Source: Pichia kudriavzevii (lineage: Eukaryota; Ascomycota; Pichiomycetes; Pichiales; Pichiaceae). Taken from it: a stretch of DNA of 64,000 bases. This document shows, one piece after another, positions 19,364 to 29,143 of the stretch. The notes beneath the pieces were generated by a model. It made no database searches. It was not told where the DNA came from and saw only the letters and a list, made by a program, of their open reading frames with translations. Position 1 is the first letter of the stretch. Every line of letters begins with the position of its first letter. Made by a program: the position numbers and the translations under genes. The stretch covers positions 1,922,001 through 1,986,000 of the forward strand of contig NC_042508.1 of the NCBI RefSeq assembly GCF_003054445.1, written 5' to 3'.

Positions 19364-20410
19364 ATGTCTGCTGGCCATACACGTGCAACACCACACGAGG
19401 AGCGTCATGAAAGTATCTATCAGATAGAAAGTGGGGAATACAATACACCATTGAAATCTGAGTCTCAGGAGACTTCAAATGAAGGGGCCAGTACCAAAAG
19501 TATTTGCAATGGTGGCAATAATGAGCAGGTTGAGATTCAAGTGGAGCACCAACAAGAAGAAGATGATGATGATGAAGAGGACGAAGATTATGTTTTGGCA
19601 GCAAATAATGATGATGGCGAGGTAATTTTAAACGATAAAGAGATACAGGCCAAGAGTTTGGAAGGGGACGACGATGACGAAGAAGACTACATACAAGAAG
19701 AGGATCTAAAGGAAATGGCCAAGTATAGCTCTATTGAATCGAATGAAGGTGGTCTAGTCAAAACAAGAAGACAAAGGCAGTTGGAGGCCGAACAAGAAAG
19801 ACAGCAAAAGAAGAGTTCCAGTATGATGAATCAATCGAAAACTTCCAATGCGGATATCAATTCGATTTGGGCCGAACTGAATTCCATGTCAAGCTCAAGG
19901 CCAAACACAACCAAGGACACGGCTAAGCAGCAGACTGGATTTATGGACACGGAGGAAACAAAGAGTTCAGAACGCGCCAAGCCTACCGCTGATAGTGTAT
20001 TGAAGCCCCAGACAATTAAGATCACCAGGACCTATGAATTTGCAGGTAAGATGATCACCGAGGAGAAGGAGGTTGATGCAGATTCCGAGGAGGCCAAAGC
20101 ACATTTGAACTCAACTGCTATTAAAGGGACACCAAAAGAAGGTTCTCTTGAGCCATCCGCACCCCATACTCTAAGGAGAAAGAGGAAGAGAGAAAGTCTA
20201 CTAGATGCCGTTATAACCAATTCTTCAACTGCAAAACTATCTACATTGGAAAAATCCAGGCTGGATTGGGCTAATTTTGTGGATAAGTCTAAAATTAGTG
20301 AAGAACTTAAATATAACAACAAAGGTGGGTTTTTGGAGAAACAAGACTTCCTTAATAGAGTCGAATCACGAAGAGATGGCTTACTTAAGGAAGCGAAATC
20401 AAAGAAATAA
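19364..20410 (+). CDS. SWC5: SWR1 complex subunit Swc5 (Bucentaur/BCNT family)
   Basis: Swc5 is needed for the SWR1 remodeller to exchange H2A for H2A.Z. The protein has 348 residues. The first third is strongly acidic (DDDDEEDEDYV and DDDDEEDYIQEED), a region that in Swc5 binds histones. The C-terminal BCNT domain is clear, with KSRLDWANFVDKSKISEELK and then GFLEKQDFLNRVESRRD near the end. A basic RRKRKRES stretch lies before it. It is convergent with POL5, 140 bp apart. Confidence 0.92.
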   Translation: MSAGHTRATPHEERHESIYQIESGEYNTPLKSESQETSNEGASTKSICNGGNNEQVEIQVEHQQEEDDDDEEDEDYVLAANNDDGEVILNDKEIQAKSLEGDDDDEEDYIQEEDLKEMAKYSSIESNEGGLVKTRRQRQLEAEQERQQKKSSSMMNQSKTSNADINSIWAELNSMSSSRPNTTKDTAKQQTGFMDTEETKSSERAKPTADSVLKPQTIKITRTYEFAGKMITEEKEVDADSEEAKAHLNSTAIKGTPKEGSLEPSAPHTLRRKRKRESLLDAVITNSSTAKLSTLEKSRLDWANFVDKSKISEELKYNNKGGFLEKQDFLNRVESRRDGLLKEAKSKK

Positions 20411-20550
20411 GACAGAGTTTCTCTCTCTTGTTATGACTCTCCTGCATATATCTTCGAGCTTTGTACTATACTTTTTAATAAATTATGACTCTACAATTTA
20501 TATCCTGAATGTTTTATAAAAAAATGTAAGATACATATACGTGAATATCT

Positions 20551-23500
20551 TCAGCTTCTTGGCGTTCTCTTTGTGTTTAACCAATTAACGAAATCAGTAA
20601 AAAGACTTGCATTTGCCTTATCCCTTGGAGTGACAGCCCACTTGATCAAATGCTTTAAATATATTTCAGTAGCCCTAGAGATGAACTCCTCATATTTTTC
20701 AGGGTTCACAGCAACAATGGAACGCACGAGGTAGATCGCTACTTGCGAACATGCTTGCCCAAGGGCTGCAAACTTCCCCTTTGATGCACGTGATAAAACT
20801 TGGTCAAGCAAATCAAAAATATCTCCTAATTTGTCCTCCGGGATTTGGAAAGTATGTTTACAAGTTTTTTTGATAAGCTTATGTGCTTTTTCTCCCACGT
20901 TAATGTCAATGGTTAATTCCATCAAGTCTAATAGTATTATGGCAATTGACGCACACTCAATTTGGATTTGTGTTTCTGGATTTGATACGTAAGAATCAAG
21001 CAAATCAAGAACTCTTAATTTACACAATGCCATCAATTCTCTTGCATTCTTAGCTTCCAATTTACGTTCATTGCCATTTTTCGAGGAAGATCTCAATTCA
21101 TCAAGAGAGCTTTTACGCTGTTGGAAAATTGCAGACAATTGAGAATCAATTGCAAGCATTTGTTCATCAGACATGGATTCGTCAGATTCATATGCGTTGT
21201 CGTCATCATCGTCATCATCATCATCGTCTTCGTTGTCGTCATCGTTTTCTTGTTCTTGTTCTTGTTCTTCTTTTTCGTCTGCTTCTCTATTTGCCGAAAT
21301 ATCATGATTATTTTTACGATGTCCCAAACCAGCTTCTTCAATTTTGAGTGCCTTAGCAAGTGCAGTAGTTGCAGATTTTTCCACCTCCTCAATTTTTTCG
21401 TTGCGGTCAACGTTATCTTCACTTTCTTCATCAGGTTCTTCACTTTCACTTTCACTCTCAGTCCCTTCTTTCAATTTATTTTCGCTATTCTCATTCTCTT
21501 CATTTGCCTTTCCTTCATCTTCATCTTCATCTTCATCATCATATTCATCAATAGCCTGGTTGAACAGTTGTTCCATACCCGCCTTGTTTTCTCTAGTCAT
21601 CAACACATCGAACAGCCTGTCTAATTGCTCCTGCTTGATATCCAAAAATACACTTTCCCATATATTATTACCAATTCTTTTCTTTAGTTTACTTTTTTGT
21701 GTCGTATAACTTAACATTAGATCAATTAATGTGTCTAAAATGTTTGAGCTTTCATTCCCCTGCTTGAAATCTTCGTAGACGTTATCCAAATCATTTAAAA
21801 TACTTACGGATTCCAAATCACCACCATACAACTCCAGAAGTGCTGTGCTCAATAACATGATTAGGCATTTACTGATTCTTGATTTTGAAATATTCAAGCC
21901 AGTGGATTTAACTGATTTGGCCAACTCATTCCAAGCCTTGAAAGATTTTTCCTTGACTTGTTTAATATCTAGTTGGCTATCATAACCCATATCAGCATCG
22001 ACATCAACGTCACTATCCTGATCAGCATCATTAACCTCCTCAATTTTGTCTAGATTATCAATGGTGGTAATCAATTCATTTGATTGATCATATTTGTGCA
22101 AAAATTCAACAAGAAAACCGGACCAGTCAACTTGGTTTTTACTGCACTCCATAAGGTCGGATAATACTGAAGACAACCTATCTTTTGCGAGTTTCAATGT
22201 ACTTCCACTATATGGAATTTGGGCTTTGACATAAATAACTTTAGCAAAATATTCAAGAATCTCTTTACATTGTGAAATCACCTGTAAGGTTAATACTTTA
22301 TCGTTTGATTTTTCAATGACAGCTTTGATCAGTCTTTTGTTGCCACGGACAACATTGAGTAAGGAGTCAAATATAAATGTATGAACATCTTCCTCTAATG
22401 AGTGGGTGTCATCCTTATTATTCGTCTTTGATGATAGTTCATTGTATGACTTGTTCATAATCCAATCGATGATTTCTACCCAAAAAGTGACCTCAGTTTC
22501 AAGATTGTTAGGGTCTGATTCATCATCAAAAATATTTGACAATATATCTCTAATAATTTTCGATTTGCTAACTCTATCAAATAGTACACATTGTCTCTCC
22601 AATGAACGAACCATACATAACCTTGCATTTTCATGTCTCAAAGTTTTAGAGGTTTTAGTAGCGTTCTCAAGAACATTCACCGAAAGAGAGTGCAAAACAC
22701 GGTCCTTCTTAGAAGTGTGATTAATCAAACAACGAGTGATATTTTGATCAAATAAAACAGAGAAAAACTCAGGTATAAATGAAGGCAGTTTGAAAGATAA
22801 GTCTAATATTTGAAGTCCAGTATGTTTACGTTCTGGCGAGGCATTAGCTGAGAAAAATGTTGCATCAAAAGTAGGCCAAAATGTAGCCAAAGATAATTTG
22901 TTTGAAGTTTTCTTATCGTTTTTCGTACCTTTACTTGATTTCTTCTTCTTCTGAGGTGGCTCTTGGCTTGTTTCGCGTTCGTTCTCCATGAGTTCAGACA
23001 ATAGTGGCACCCAAACATAATGTAGTTGTGGATTCCAAGAGCCTTTTTGAATCTGGGGTTGTTGCTGATCATTCTTTGCCTTGGTTTTCTTTTTCTTCTT
23101 TTTATCTTTCTCGTTGGTTTCACTTTCATTATTATCTTCGTCGTCCCCATTGTCATTATGGACAATTCTATCCAAAAATGCATCCTTCAGCACCGCCAAG
23201 TTGCCCTTTGTCAAAGGATCATCGTTTTTCCAATGTTGTGACCGCTGGATAGATGCCAAGTCAGACAAATTCTTGCGTTCCGCAACAGGAATTGTCAAAT
23301 ACACGAGCAACCCATCCATGGACAATAATAGACTATTCTCTGCCAATTTGGTCAATATATAAGGAATGACTTCTCTATCGGCAGCCAAATGTAGCTTATT
23401 GATTAATTTGATTATGGTGACAACGGAAATTTCTCTAATCCACGATTTAGTCAAAGCAATAGAGAAGAGTTCATCAATGATTTCAATAATTAGCGAGTGT

Positions 23501-23889
23501 GGTGGATCATCCAAGAGGCTGGAACCAATGAGAGATTGAATGCCAAATATTTTTGCAAATAAATAAGCACGTAAATTCTTACCTTTATGTTTTGCCTTAA
23601 CGGTTTTATCCAAATGAGTGTTTAGATCAGATAAGAAAGTCTTTGCGGTATATTTCAATGCCTCACTACCAGATAGCAGAGACAAAAGTTCAGTCAAACA
23701 CATGGAAAACCCAATCCTGGCAGAATCGTGACCCGATGCAAGCCCACTCATGAGTCTCTGTAATGCATACTTGTATTCAGTTTCGGAATTTTCTTCAGCC
23801 AACTCCTTTATAAGAGAGGTTGCTGCCTGGATTCTCTCCTTGGAGAGGTTTGAGGCCAGTCTATAGTAATGGTCCTTACTTACACCCAT
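20551..23889 (-). CDS. POL5: nucleolar Pol5 / MYBBP1A-like protein
   Basis: Pol5 is a nucleolar HEAT-repeat protein of the Myb-binding-protein 1A family. Despite its name it acts in rRNA production and 60S assembly, not replication. The protein has 1112 residues. It starts MGVSKDHYYRLASNLSKER, which lines up with the S. cerevisiae start, followed by QRLMSGLASGHDSARIGFSM, a family hallmark. Two acidic segments stand out, a short one near residue 615 and a long Asp/Glu run at about 800-910, with a basic Lys run near 280. The frame is open back to a TTG at 23922; the ATG at 23889 is chosen by family alignment. Confidence 0.9.
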   Translation of the reverse strand: MGVSKDHYYRLASNLSKERIQAATSLIKELAEENSETEYKYALQRLMSGLASGHDSARIGFSMCLTELLSLLSGSEALKYTAKTFLSDLNTHLDKTVKAKHKGKNLRAYLFAKIFGIQSLIGSSLLDDPPHSLIIEIIDELFSIALTKSWIREISVVTIIKLINKLHLAADREVIPYILTKLAENSLLLSMDGLLVYLTIPVAERKNLSDLASIQRSQHWKNDDPLTKGNLAVLKDAFLDRIVHNDNGDDEDNNESETNEKDKKKKKKTKAKNDQQQPQIQKGSWNPQLHYVWVPLLSELMENERETSQEPPQKKKKSSKGTKNDKKTSNKLSLATFWPTFDATFFSANASPERKHTGLQILDLSFKLPSFIPEFFSVLFDQNITRCLINHTSKKDRVLHSLSVNVLENATKTSKTLRHENARLCMVRSLERQCVLFDRVSKSKIIRDILSNIFDDESDPNNLETEVTFWVEIIDWIMNKSYNELSSKTNNKDDTHSLEEDVHTFIFDSLLNVVRGNKRLIKAVIEKSNDKVLTLQVISQCKEILEYFAKVIYVKAQIPYSGSTLKLAKDRLSSVLSDLMECSKNQVDWSGFLVEFLHKYDQSNELITTIDNLDKIEEVNDADQDSDVDVDADMGYDSQLDIKQVKEKSFKAWNELAKSVKSTGLNISKSRISKCLIMLLSTALLELYGGDLESVSILNDLDNVYEDFKQGNESSNILDTLIDLMLSYTTQKSKLKKRIGNNIWESVFLDIKQEQLDRLFDVLMTRENKAGMEQLFNQAIDEYDDEDEDEDEGKANEENENSENKLKEGTESESESEEPDEESEDNVDRNEKIEEVEKSATTALAKALKIEEAGLGHRKNNHDISANREADEKEEQEQEQENDDDNEDDDDDDDDDDNAYESDESMSDEQMLAIDSQLSAIFQQRKSSLDELRSSSKNGNERKLEAKNARELMALCKLRVLDLLDSYVSNPETQIQIECASIAIILLDLMELTIDINVGEKAHKLIKKTCKHTFQIPEDKLGDIFDLLDQVLSRASKGKFAALGQACSQVAIYLVRSIVAVNPEKYEEFISRATEIYLKHLIKWAVTPRDKANASLFTDFVNWLNTKRTPRS

Positions 23890-23987
23890 TCTGCCAAAAC
23901 TGTTGTGCTGTTTCTTAGCCAATTTCTAAATGGATCCGTGTACGATACTTTTATTTAAAGCAAACTATTCGTTTTAAAAAAAAAAAT

Positions 23988-24085
23988 TTTAAATTTTATA
24001 TTTTTTCACATTTAAATTTTATATTTTTTCACATTTAAATTTTATATTTTTTCACATTTAAATTTTTATATTTTTCACATTTAAA
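23988..24085 (+). repeat. 23-bp tandem repeat, four copies plus a partial
   Basis: The unit is TTTAAA-TTTTATA-TTTTTT-CACA (23 bp). Copies start at 23988, 24011, 24034 and 24057; the first three are identical, the fourth has one T moved between runs, and a TTTAAA remnant follows. It sits about 100-195 bp upstream of the POL5 start. Confidence 0.9.
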
Positions 24086-24185
24086 ATTGAAGAAATAAAT
24101 TCTGCCCCAAACCATGTTGGCGACGCAGAAATTTTCACTCGTAACTAAACAAACCCCTGTAATGCGCCACATGCGCCACACTCAC

Positions 24186-24193
24186 CACGTGAC
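24186..24193 (+). promoter_or_regulatory. CACGTGAC E-box, Cbf1-type site
   Basis: CACGTGAC (GTCACGTG on the other strand) is the consensus for the bHLH factor Cbf1. It lies about 215 bp upstream of ATP15. Cbf1 control of respiratory genes is known in several non-Saccharomyces yeasts; its role here is inferred. Confidence 0.45.
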
Positions 24194-24402
24194 TCTTTAT
24201 ACGTCTTTTTTCTTTCCCCTCTTTTGGTTGCGGACATGGTTACACAGCGCGCGTCCCATAGGGATTGTTTTACCTCTCACTTGGTACAGCGAAGTCTCTC
24301 TGTCTTTGAAATTCAGTGGTGAAATTGCCCTTGTTTGAAGGTAATCGTTGATATCCACATTAGAGGAAGCATCCATTCATAAACGCACACACATAGTCAA
24401 AC

Positions 24403-24919
24403 ATGTCTGCTTGGAAGAAGGCCGGTATCTCGTATGTATATTGCGTACACGTTTCCTAGACGGGAGATGGGCCCCGTTTTGGTCCCTTTGAGTTCCTCCC
24501 TCCCCCACAAGAGACACTTTACTAACATTCACTGTTTCTCGTTGATTTTACATCGCATGGATAGACAGAGGAGGTAATGAGCTTTGAAGGCCAACTATTT
24601 TTGCCCTCTTCTTTGACTGCGTGCTTTTCTGTCAATTGGTACGTTTGTCATTGTTGTATGGCTGTTCCATCCCCCCCTCTCTCTCTTTTTGACGTTGTCT
24701 ATCCATTTGCTGAATGTTTATGGCGAATATCTTTATCTTTTGTGCAGCGTTAACAAGTACTTTACTATCTCTGCAAAGACCCTCACCAAGGCTCTCAAGC
24801 CAGAACTACAAGCAAAGGCTACCAGAAGATACATTTCTGAAGTCAAGGTCCAACACATCAAGAATGGTGAAGTTGTTAAGACCGTTGATTTAACTTCCGG
24901 TAAGGAGCTCAAATTATAG
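24403..24919 (+). CDS. ATP15: ATP synthase epsilon subunit, two exons
   Basis: Atp15 is the small epsilon subunit of the central stalk of mitochondrial F1-ATPase. Exon 1 is 24403-24431 and encodes MSAWKKAGIS, the near-invariant family start. Exon 2 is 24748-24919 and continues VNKYFTISAKTLTKALKPEL. Joined, they give 66 residues against 62 in S. cerevisiae. The intron has GTATGT at its 5' end, a perfect TACTAAC branch site and a CAG acceptor. Without splicing the first exon reads into stops. MDL2 follows 301 bp downstream on the same strand, as ATP15 and MDL2 do in S. cerevisiae. Confidence 0.9.
24432..24747 (+). other. ATP15: spliceosomal intron of ATP15
   Basis: 316 nt, 5' site GTATGT at 24432-24437, branch site TACTAAC at 24520-24526, acceptor TGTGCAG ending at 24747. 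The branch adenosine lies 222 nt from the acceptor, unusually far for a yeast intron. AG dinucleotides at 24564, 24568, 24570 and 24573 lie in between; splicing to any of them gives an early stop. Confidence 0.85.
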
Positions 24920-25220
24920 AGGCGCCATCTATACCAGCCGCTCCTTGTGGGCTCAACTATATTTATTCTATATAACCATCAGTCTATTTATTATATTTTT
25001 AACGAACGTTGTTTATTAGTGAAGACGTGTATTTCCAAATTGTAGCCATGTAAGCGTCTCTAGTGATGTACCAGCGAAATTTGAAATCCGATTCGATGTC
25101 CAATTATTAGGTGTATATGCATTATTTCTTTGTTTGAGAAGCAAACGGTGTATAAGGACAGAGAGAATAGTTACACTGTCGCCAAACACGAGTAGGTAAG
25201 GACGTGCAGCTATTGACAAT
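24920..25220. other. intergenic region ATP15 / MDL2
   Basis: 301 bases with the ATP15 3' end and MDL2 promoter. No clear motif or gene. Confidence 0.5.
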
Positions 25221-27671
25221 ATGTTCCTTGGGCCGAGATACATCCATCACTTTTCTACACAACAAGTAACAAGGAGCTTGACGCAATTACTTACACCAAA
25301 ACATTATGGAGTTTGTCTTGTGAGACACAATTCAGCGATACCATCGATATCCAGTAATCTCCATGTTATGCTACTTCCCCAGAACGTCACTAATGGACAC
25401 TTGAGCTTGATAACGAAACGGTGTTTTGCAACTTCGAATTTAAACTTCAAGGAGAACGAAAAGGTGGGAAAGACTAAAATTTCACCATCTGAATTAGTAG
25501 GGAAACACAAAGGAGAGAGCAAAGATCCTTCGGAACGGGGAGAACATGTGAAAGGTTGGAAGGAGAAACTATTGGGGATCACGCATGAGGAATCGAATAG
25601 TGCAACATTCTCAGAGGTGTGGAGATTGATAAAGTTGGGTAGGAAGGACCTACCACTATTCTTATTGGCAATGACATTATTGGTGATTTCTGCAGCCATT
25701 GTGATGTCGTTACCGAAAATTACCGGTTTGATATTAGATGCAACCAGGAATTTCACCAAGCTTGATGATGTTGAAATTTATGGATATTCATTAGAAGATT
25801 TCTTGTATTTAATGGCGGCAATGTTGGCGATCTCAACGGCTGCAACGGTGGCTAGGATTATAATGATGAGAATCTTGGGTGAGAATTTGGTTTCAAGGTT
25901 AAGATCCAACTTCATGAAGAAAATCTACATGCAAGATATGTCATTTTATGATAAGAATAAAGTTGGTGATTTGATTTCGAGATTGAGTTCAGATGCTTAT
26001 GTTGTCAGTAAATCAATTACGCAAAATGCGTCTGACGGTATCAAGCACTCCCTTGTCTTGGGGTCATCCATAACCATGATGTTTGTTTTATCGACGAAAT
26101 TATCCCTGATTATGTTGGCATTTGCTCCACCACTACTGTTTTTCTCGTACTTATATGGTTTGAAAATTAGGTCCTTATCTAGACAGTTACAACAAGCAAC
26201 AGGTGCATTAACAAAAGTCAGCGAGCAACAGTTGAACTCCATCAGGACAATTCAATCGTTTACTGCCGAGACAAAAGAATTACGGCGTTACAATGAAAGA
26301 ATCAGAAGCGTTTGGAAGATTTCAGTAAAGGATGCCATAACTAATGCTACATTTTTTGGATCCACAGGAATTTTAGGGAACACCACATTTATACTTACGT
26401 TAGCACTTGGTACAAGGTTTGTATTTGATGGTTCAATGACTGTTGGTGATTTAACAGCGTATTTGATTTATACCGAATATTGTGGGAACGCCACATTTGG
26501 TATTGCCAGTTTTTACACTGAGCTCTTCAAGGGTGCCGGTGCAGCCAGTAGATTGTTTGAAATGTTAGACATCAAGCCAAGTATCGATCCAATCCACGGC
26601 CATAAGTTGGTGAGTAGTATCAACAGGTCGTCAACGCCAATCGAGGGCAAGGAAGTTGTTTGTAAGGGACACATTAGATTTGAAGATGTATCATTTGCCT
26701 ACCCAACAAGACCCAACAATATTGTTTTTGACAAGTTATCATTTGACATACCAGCAGGCACTAGTGTTTGCATTGTTGGCCCCTCCGGTAAGGGTAAATC
26801 AACCATTGCCTCGCTCTTACTCCGGTTTTATCAACCCCTGAGTGGGCGTATAGTAGTTGATGGACACAATCTGGAAGAATTTTCGGTACACTCTGTACGT
26901 CAGACATTTGGGTTTGTCCAGCAAGAGCCGGTGTTGATCGAGGGTACCATCGAGGAGAACATACGGTACGGCTTGCCCCTGAAGCTTTCCAAGAGGCTCA
27001 AGAGGTCAGACGTTGAATGGGCTGCGCAGAAGGCCAACTGTGACTTTATCTACTCATTACCTGAAGGCTTTGATACAAACATTGGACCTAGAGGATCGTT
27101 GTTATCTGGAGGACAGCGCCAGAAGATTGCGTTAGCCCGGTGTCTGATCAAGGAACCTCCTGTTTTGATCCTCGACGAAGCTACAAGTGCTCTAGACAGC
27201 AAGAGTGAGTCTGCTATCAACGAGACTCTGGAGAGATTGATGAAGAGCGGTAAAATGACCACCATCAGTATAGCCCATCGACTCAGTACCATTGAGCGTT
27301 GCGAATACATCCTTGTACTTGGATACCACGGGAGTATCGTGGAGCATGGTAAATTCAGAGACCTTTGGTCCGAGAAAAACAGCCATCTATGGAAGTTGCT
27401 CAACACCACTCCATCATCTCCAAGCAACGGATCCGAGCAAACCAAATCTCATGGTCCTCCCTTTGATGGCGATGGAGAGGGCAGCAACGAACGTGATGAC
27501 GTTGAGAGGAGAACGACAGACGATGCCGAAGGTGACGACGAAACCGAAAGTGCCAACAAAGAAGTCAACGATGCAAATAGTGACAATAACAATCTATCTA
27601 ACGTGCAGAAAGAAAATGAGGCTACAGAACGTCTTCCCCCTACAGAAGGTGCCATCCGCATGAGGATGTGA
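25221..27671 (+). CDS. MDL2: mitochondrial inner-membrane ABC half-transporter Mdl2
   Basis: A half-size ABC exporter of 816 residues. The N-terminus is Arg/Ser/Thr-rich, fitting a mitochondrial presequence. A six-helix transmembrane domain spans about residues 145-440, with KVGDLISRLSSDAYVVSKSI, typical of the MDL/TAP group. The ATPase has Walker A GPSGKGKST at 520-528, signature LSGGQ at 628-632, Walker B VLILDE ending at 653, and the switch AHRLST. The last 80 residues are hydrophilic and acidic. MDL1 and MDL2 are hard to separate by sequence alone; the place next to ATP15 matches S. cerevisiae MDL2 (YPL270W). Two CTG codons fall at conserved leucines. Confidence 0.88.
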   Translation: MFLGPRYIHHFSTQQVTRSLTQLLTPKHYGVCLVRHNSAIPSISSNLHVMLLPQNVTNGHLSLITKRCFATSNLNFKENEKVGKTKISPSELVGKHKGESKDPSERGEHVKGWKEKLLGITHEESNSATFSEVWRLIKLGRKDLPLFLLAMTLLVISAAIVMSLPKITGLILDATRNFTKLDDVEIYGYSLEDFLYLMAAMLAISTAATVARIIMMRILGENLVSRLRSNFMKKIYMQDMSFYDKNKVGDLISRLSSDAYVVSKSITQNASDGIKHSLVLGSSITMMFVLSTKLSLIMLAFAPPLLFFSYLYGLKIRSLSRQLQQATGALTKVSEQQLNSIRTIQSFTAETKELRRYNERIRSVWKISVKDAITNATFFGSTGILGNTTFILTLALGTRFVFDGSMTVGDLTAYLIYTEYCGNATFGIASFYTELFKGAGAASRLFEMLDIKPSIDPIHGHKLVSSINRSSTPIEGKEVVCKGHIRFEDVSFAYPTRPNNIVFDKLSFDIPAGTSVCIVGPSGKGKSTIASLLLRFYQPLSGRIVVDGHNLEEFSVHSVRQTFGFVQQEPVLIEGTIEENIRYGLPLKLSKRLKRSDVEWAAQKANCDFIYSLPEGFDTNIGPRGSLLSGGQRQKIALARCLIKEPPVLILDEATSALDSKSESAINETLERLMKSGKMTTISIAHRLSTIERCEYILVLGYHGSIVEHGKFRDLWSEKNSHLWKLLNTTPSSPSNGSEQTKSHGPPFDGDGEGSNERDDVERRTTDDAEGDDETESANKEVNDANSDNNNLSNVQKENEATERLPPTEGAIRMRM

Positions 27672-28076
27672 GTCTGTATTGCCCTTCTTTCCCCTGTCTA
27701 TACAAACGACCCGCTGTATTCGAGCGGTATATACATGTATCTATGTACACTCATCAATATAATATTACTTTTCGATAATATGCCAACTCAATTTTTCTAT
27801 AGTGTAACCCATGTAGTGATTAAATGCTGGTACGAGAAGCAAAAACATTTCTATTGCGCAAACACACGAGTTTTTACAAGTGGCGTACTTTTTTTTTTTT
27901 TTTTCTCTCTCTCTTCTCCTCCGCTGGCGCTCATTCTCTTCCAGTGCTGTCCTTGGGGGAGTCTCTGTGTGTCTTCATCAGGCCAAATAAAAGGGAGAAT
28001 CTCTCCTCTTTAAGGTGTGTATTGTTTCTTTCCATAGAGTAGACCCTTTAATCTCTTTAGAGCTATTAGGAGAAAC
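27672..28076. other. intergenic region MDL2 / CDC34
   Basis: About 405 bases containing a T15 run around 27889-27903, a typical poly(dA:dT) promoter element, followed by CT-rich sequence. No gene seen. Confidence 0.5.
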
Positions 28077-28742
28077 ATGTCAGCGGCAGCCATTTTAGCC
28101 AAGGAGCTCAAGGAGCTTTCGAAAAACCCTACCTACCACATCTCTCTCGATAACGACAGTATCTTTGACTGGACACTGGGGATGTACATCATCAACCCAG
28201 AGTCTCCCTGGAACCATTACTATCTCTCTGCGAAGATAAACTTCCCGCAAAACTATCCCTTCTCTCCACCTTCGTTTAGGTTTTCTCCTCCTATTTTCCA
28301 TCCCAATGTTTACTCCGATGGTCGGGTATGTATCTCGATTTTACATGAAGCCGGTACCCAGTATCAAGACGAACCCTCAAATGAAAACTGGTCGCCAGCC
28401 CAGTGTGTAGAGAGTGTCATTATGAGTATCGTGTCCATCTTGGACGATCCAAACATTCTTTCACCGGCCAACGTTGACGCCAGTAAATTGTGGAGAGACC
28501 ATAGAGAAGAGTATAAAGACAAGATACGCAAAAAGGCAGAACAGTCACGAATAAGCATACCTGAGGACTTTGTCATTCCTGACGACAAGGTGGCAATCTC
28601 TGCTTCCCCAGTTTCTCAAGAGGAGGAGGACGACTGGTTCTTTGAAGACGATTCCGACGACGACGAGGATCAAATGTCCTACGAGGAAGACGAGGCCGAA
28701 ATGAGTGAAGATTACGACGACGTGGAGGAAGACGACAAATAA
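28077..28742 (+). CDS. CDC34: SCF ubiquitin-conjugating enzyme Cdc34
   Basis: Cdc34 is the E2 that works with SCF ligases to mark Sic1 and other cell-cycle regulators. The 221-residue protein has a UBC fold at residues 1-170, with PFSPPSFRFSPPIFHPNVY and the catalytic cysteine C85 in GRVCISILHEAG. Right after it comes the roughly 12-residue acidic insertion (TQYQDEPSNENW) that marks the Cdc34/Ubc7 class. A very acidic tail from about 190 to the end is specific to Cdc34 and binds the cullin basic canyon, so UBC7 is ruled out. The tail is shorter than in S. cerevisiae (295 residues in total). Confidence 0.92.
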   Translation: MSAAAILAKELKELSKNPTYHISLDNDSIFDWTLGMYIINPESPWNHYYLSAKINFPQNYPFSPPSFRFSPPIFHPNVYSDGRVCISILHEAGTQYQDEPSNENWSPAQCVESVIMSIVSILDDPNILSPANVDASKLWRDHREEYKDKIRKKAEQSRISIPEDFVIPDDKVAISASPVSQEEEDDWFFEDDSDDDEDQMSYEEDEAEMSEDYDDVEEDDK

Positions 28743-29143
28743 TACTGCAAACTCGCAAAACTAATCATCATGCATAGTAACAACACTGCGTCCCATTACT
28801 ACCCTCTGCCGCCAACGCCATTATCATTATCATTATTAATATCATTATTAATATTAATATTATCATTACTATCGCCACTACTACCAATACTAGTCCTAGC
28901 ACTACCTCTCGGGTGTTTTATATCCATACTATACTCTATATAAAACTACATACCAAACGCATTAATGAAAATAGGTTATAGGAAATGGAAAGTTTTGTCC
29001 GCCGTTTATTTCTCTACACCTTTTGAATGTCTCGAATCAAACAGGGAATTGACCAGTAGAATTTTTCATGGCTGGCCACATGATATCTTTTGTTTCTTTT
29101 CCATTGTCCCCGGTGTGCAGTACCGAGAGTGAACCCATTAACG
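28743..29143. other. intergenic region CDC34 / KEL3
   Basis: About 400 bases. An ATT/ATC-type simple repeat runs from about 28820 to 28866. The KEL3 frame is open upstream to a TTG at 29090, but the ATG at 29144 is the likely start. No other gene. Confidence 0.55.

Larger units (their letters stand above)
23890..24402. other. divergent intergenic region POL5 / ATP15
   Basis: About 510 bases. The POL5 side is extremely AT-rich and carries a 23-bp tandem repeat (23988-24085). The ATP15 side is richer in GC and contains a CACGTG site. A 74-codon frame at 24114-24338 looks like chance. Confidence 0.6.

Noticed and set aside
24114-24338. 74-codon ATG frame before ATP15
   Set aside because: Composition follows the local promoter sequence and no domain is visible.
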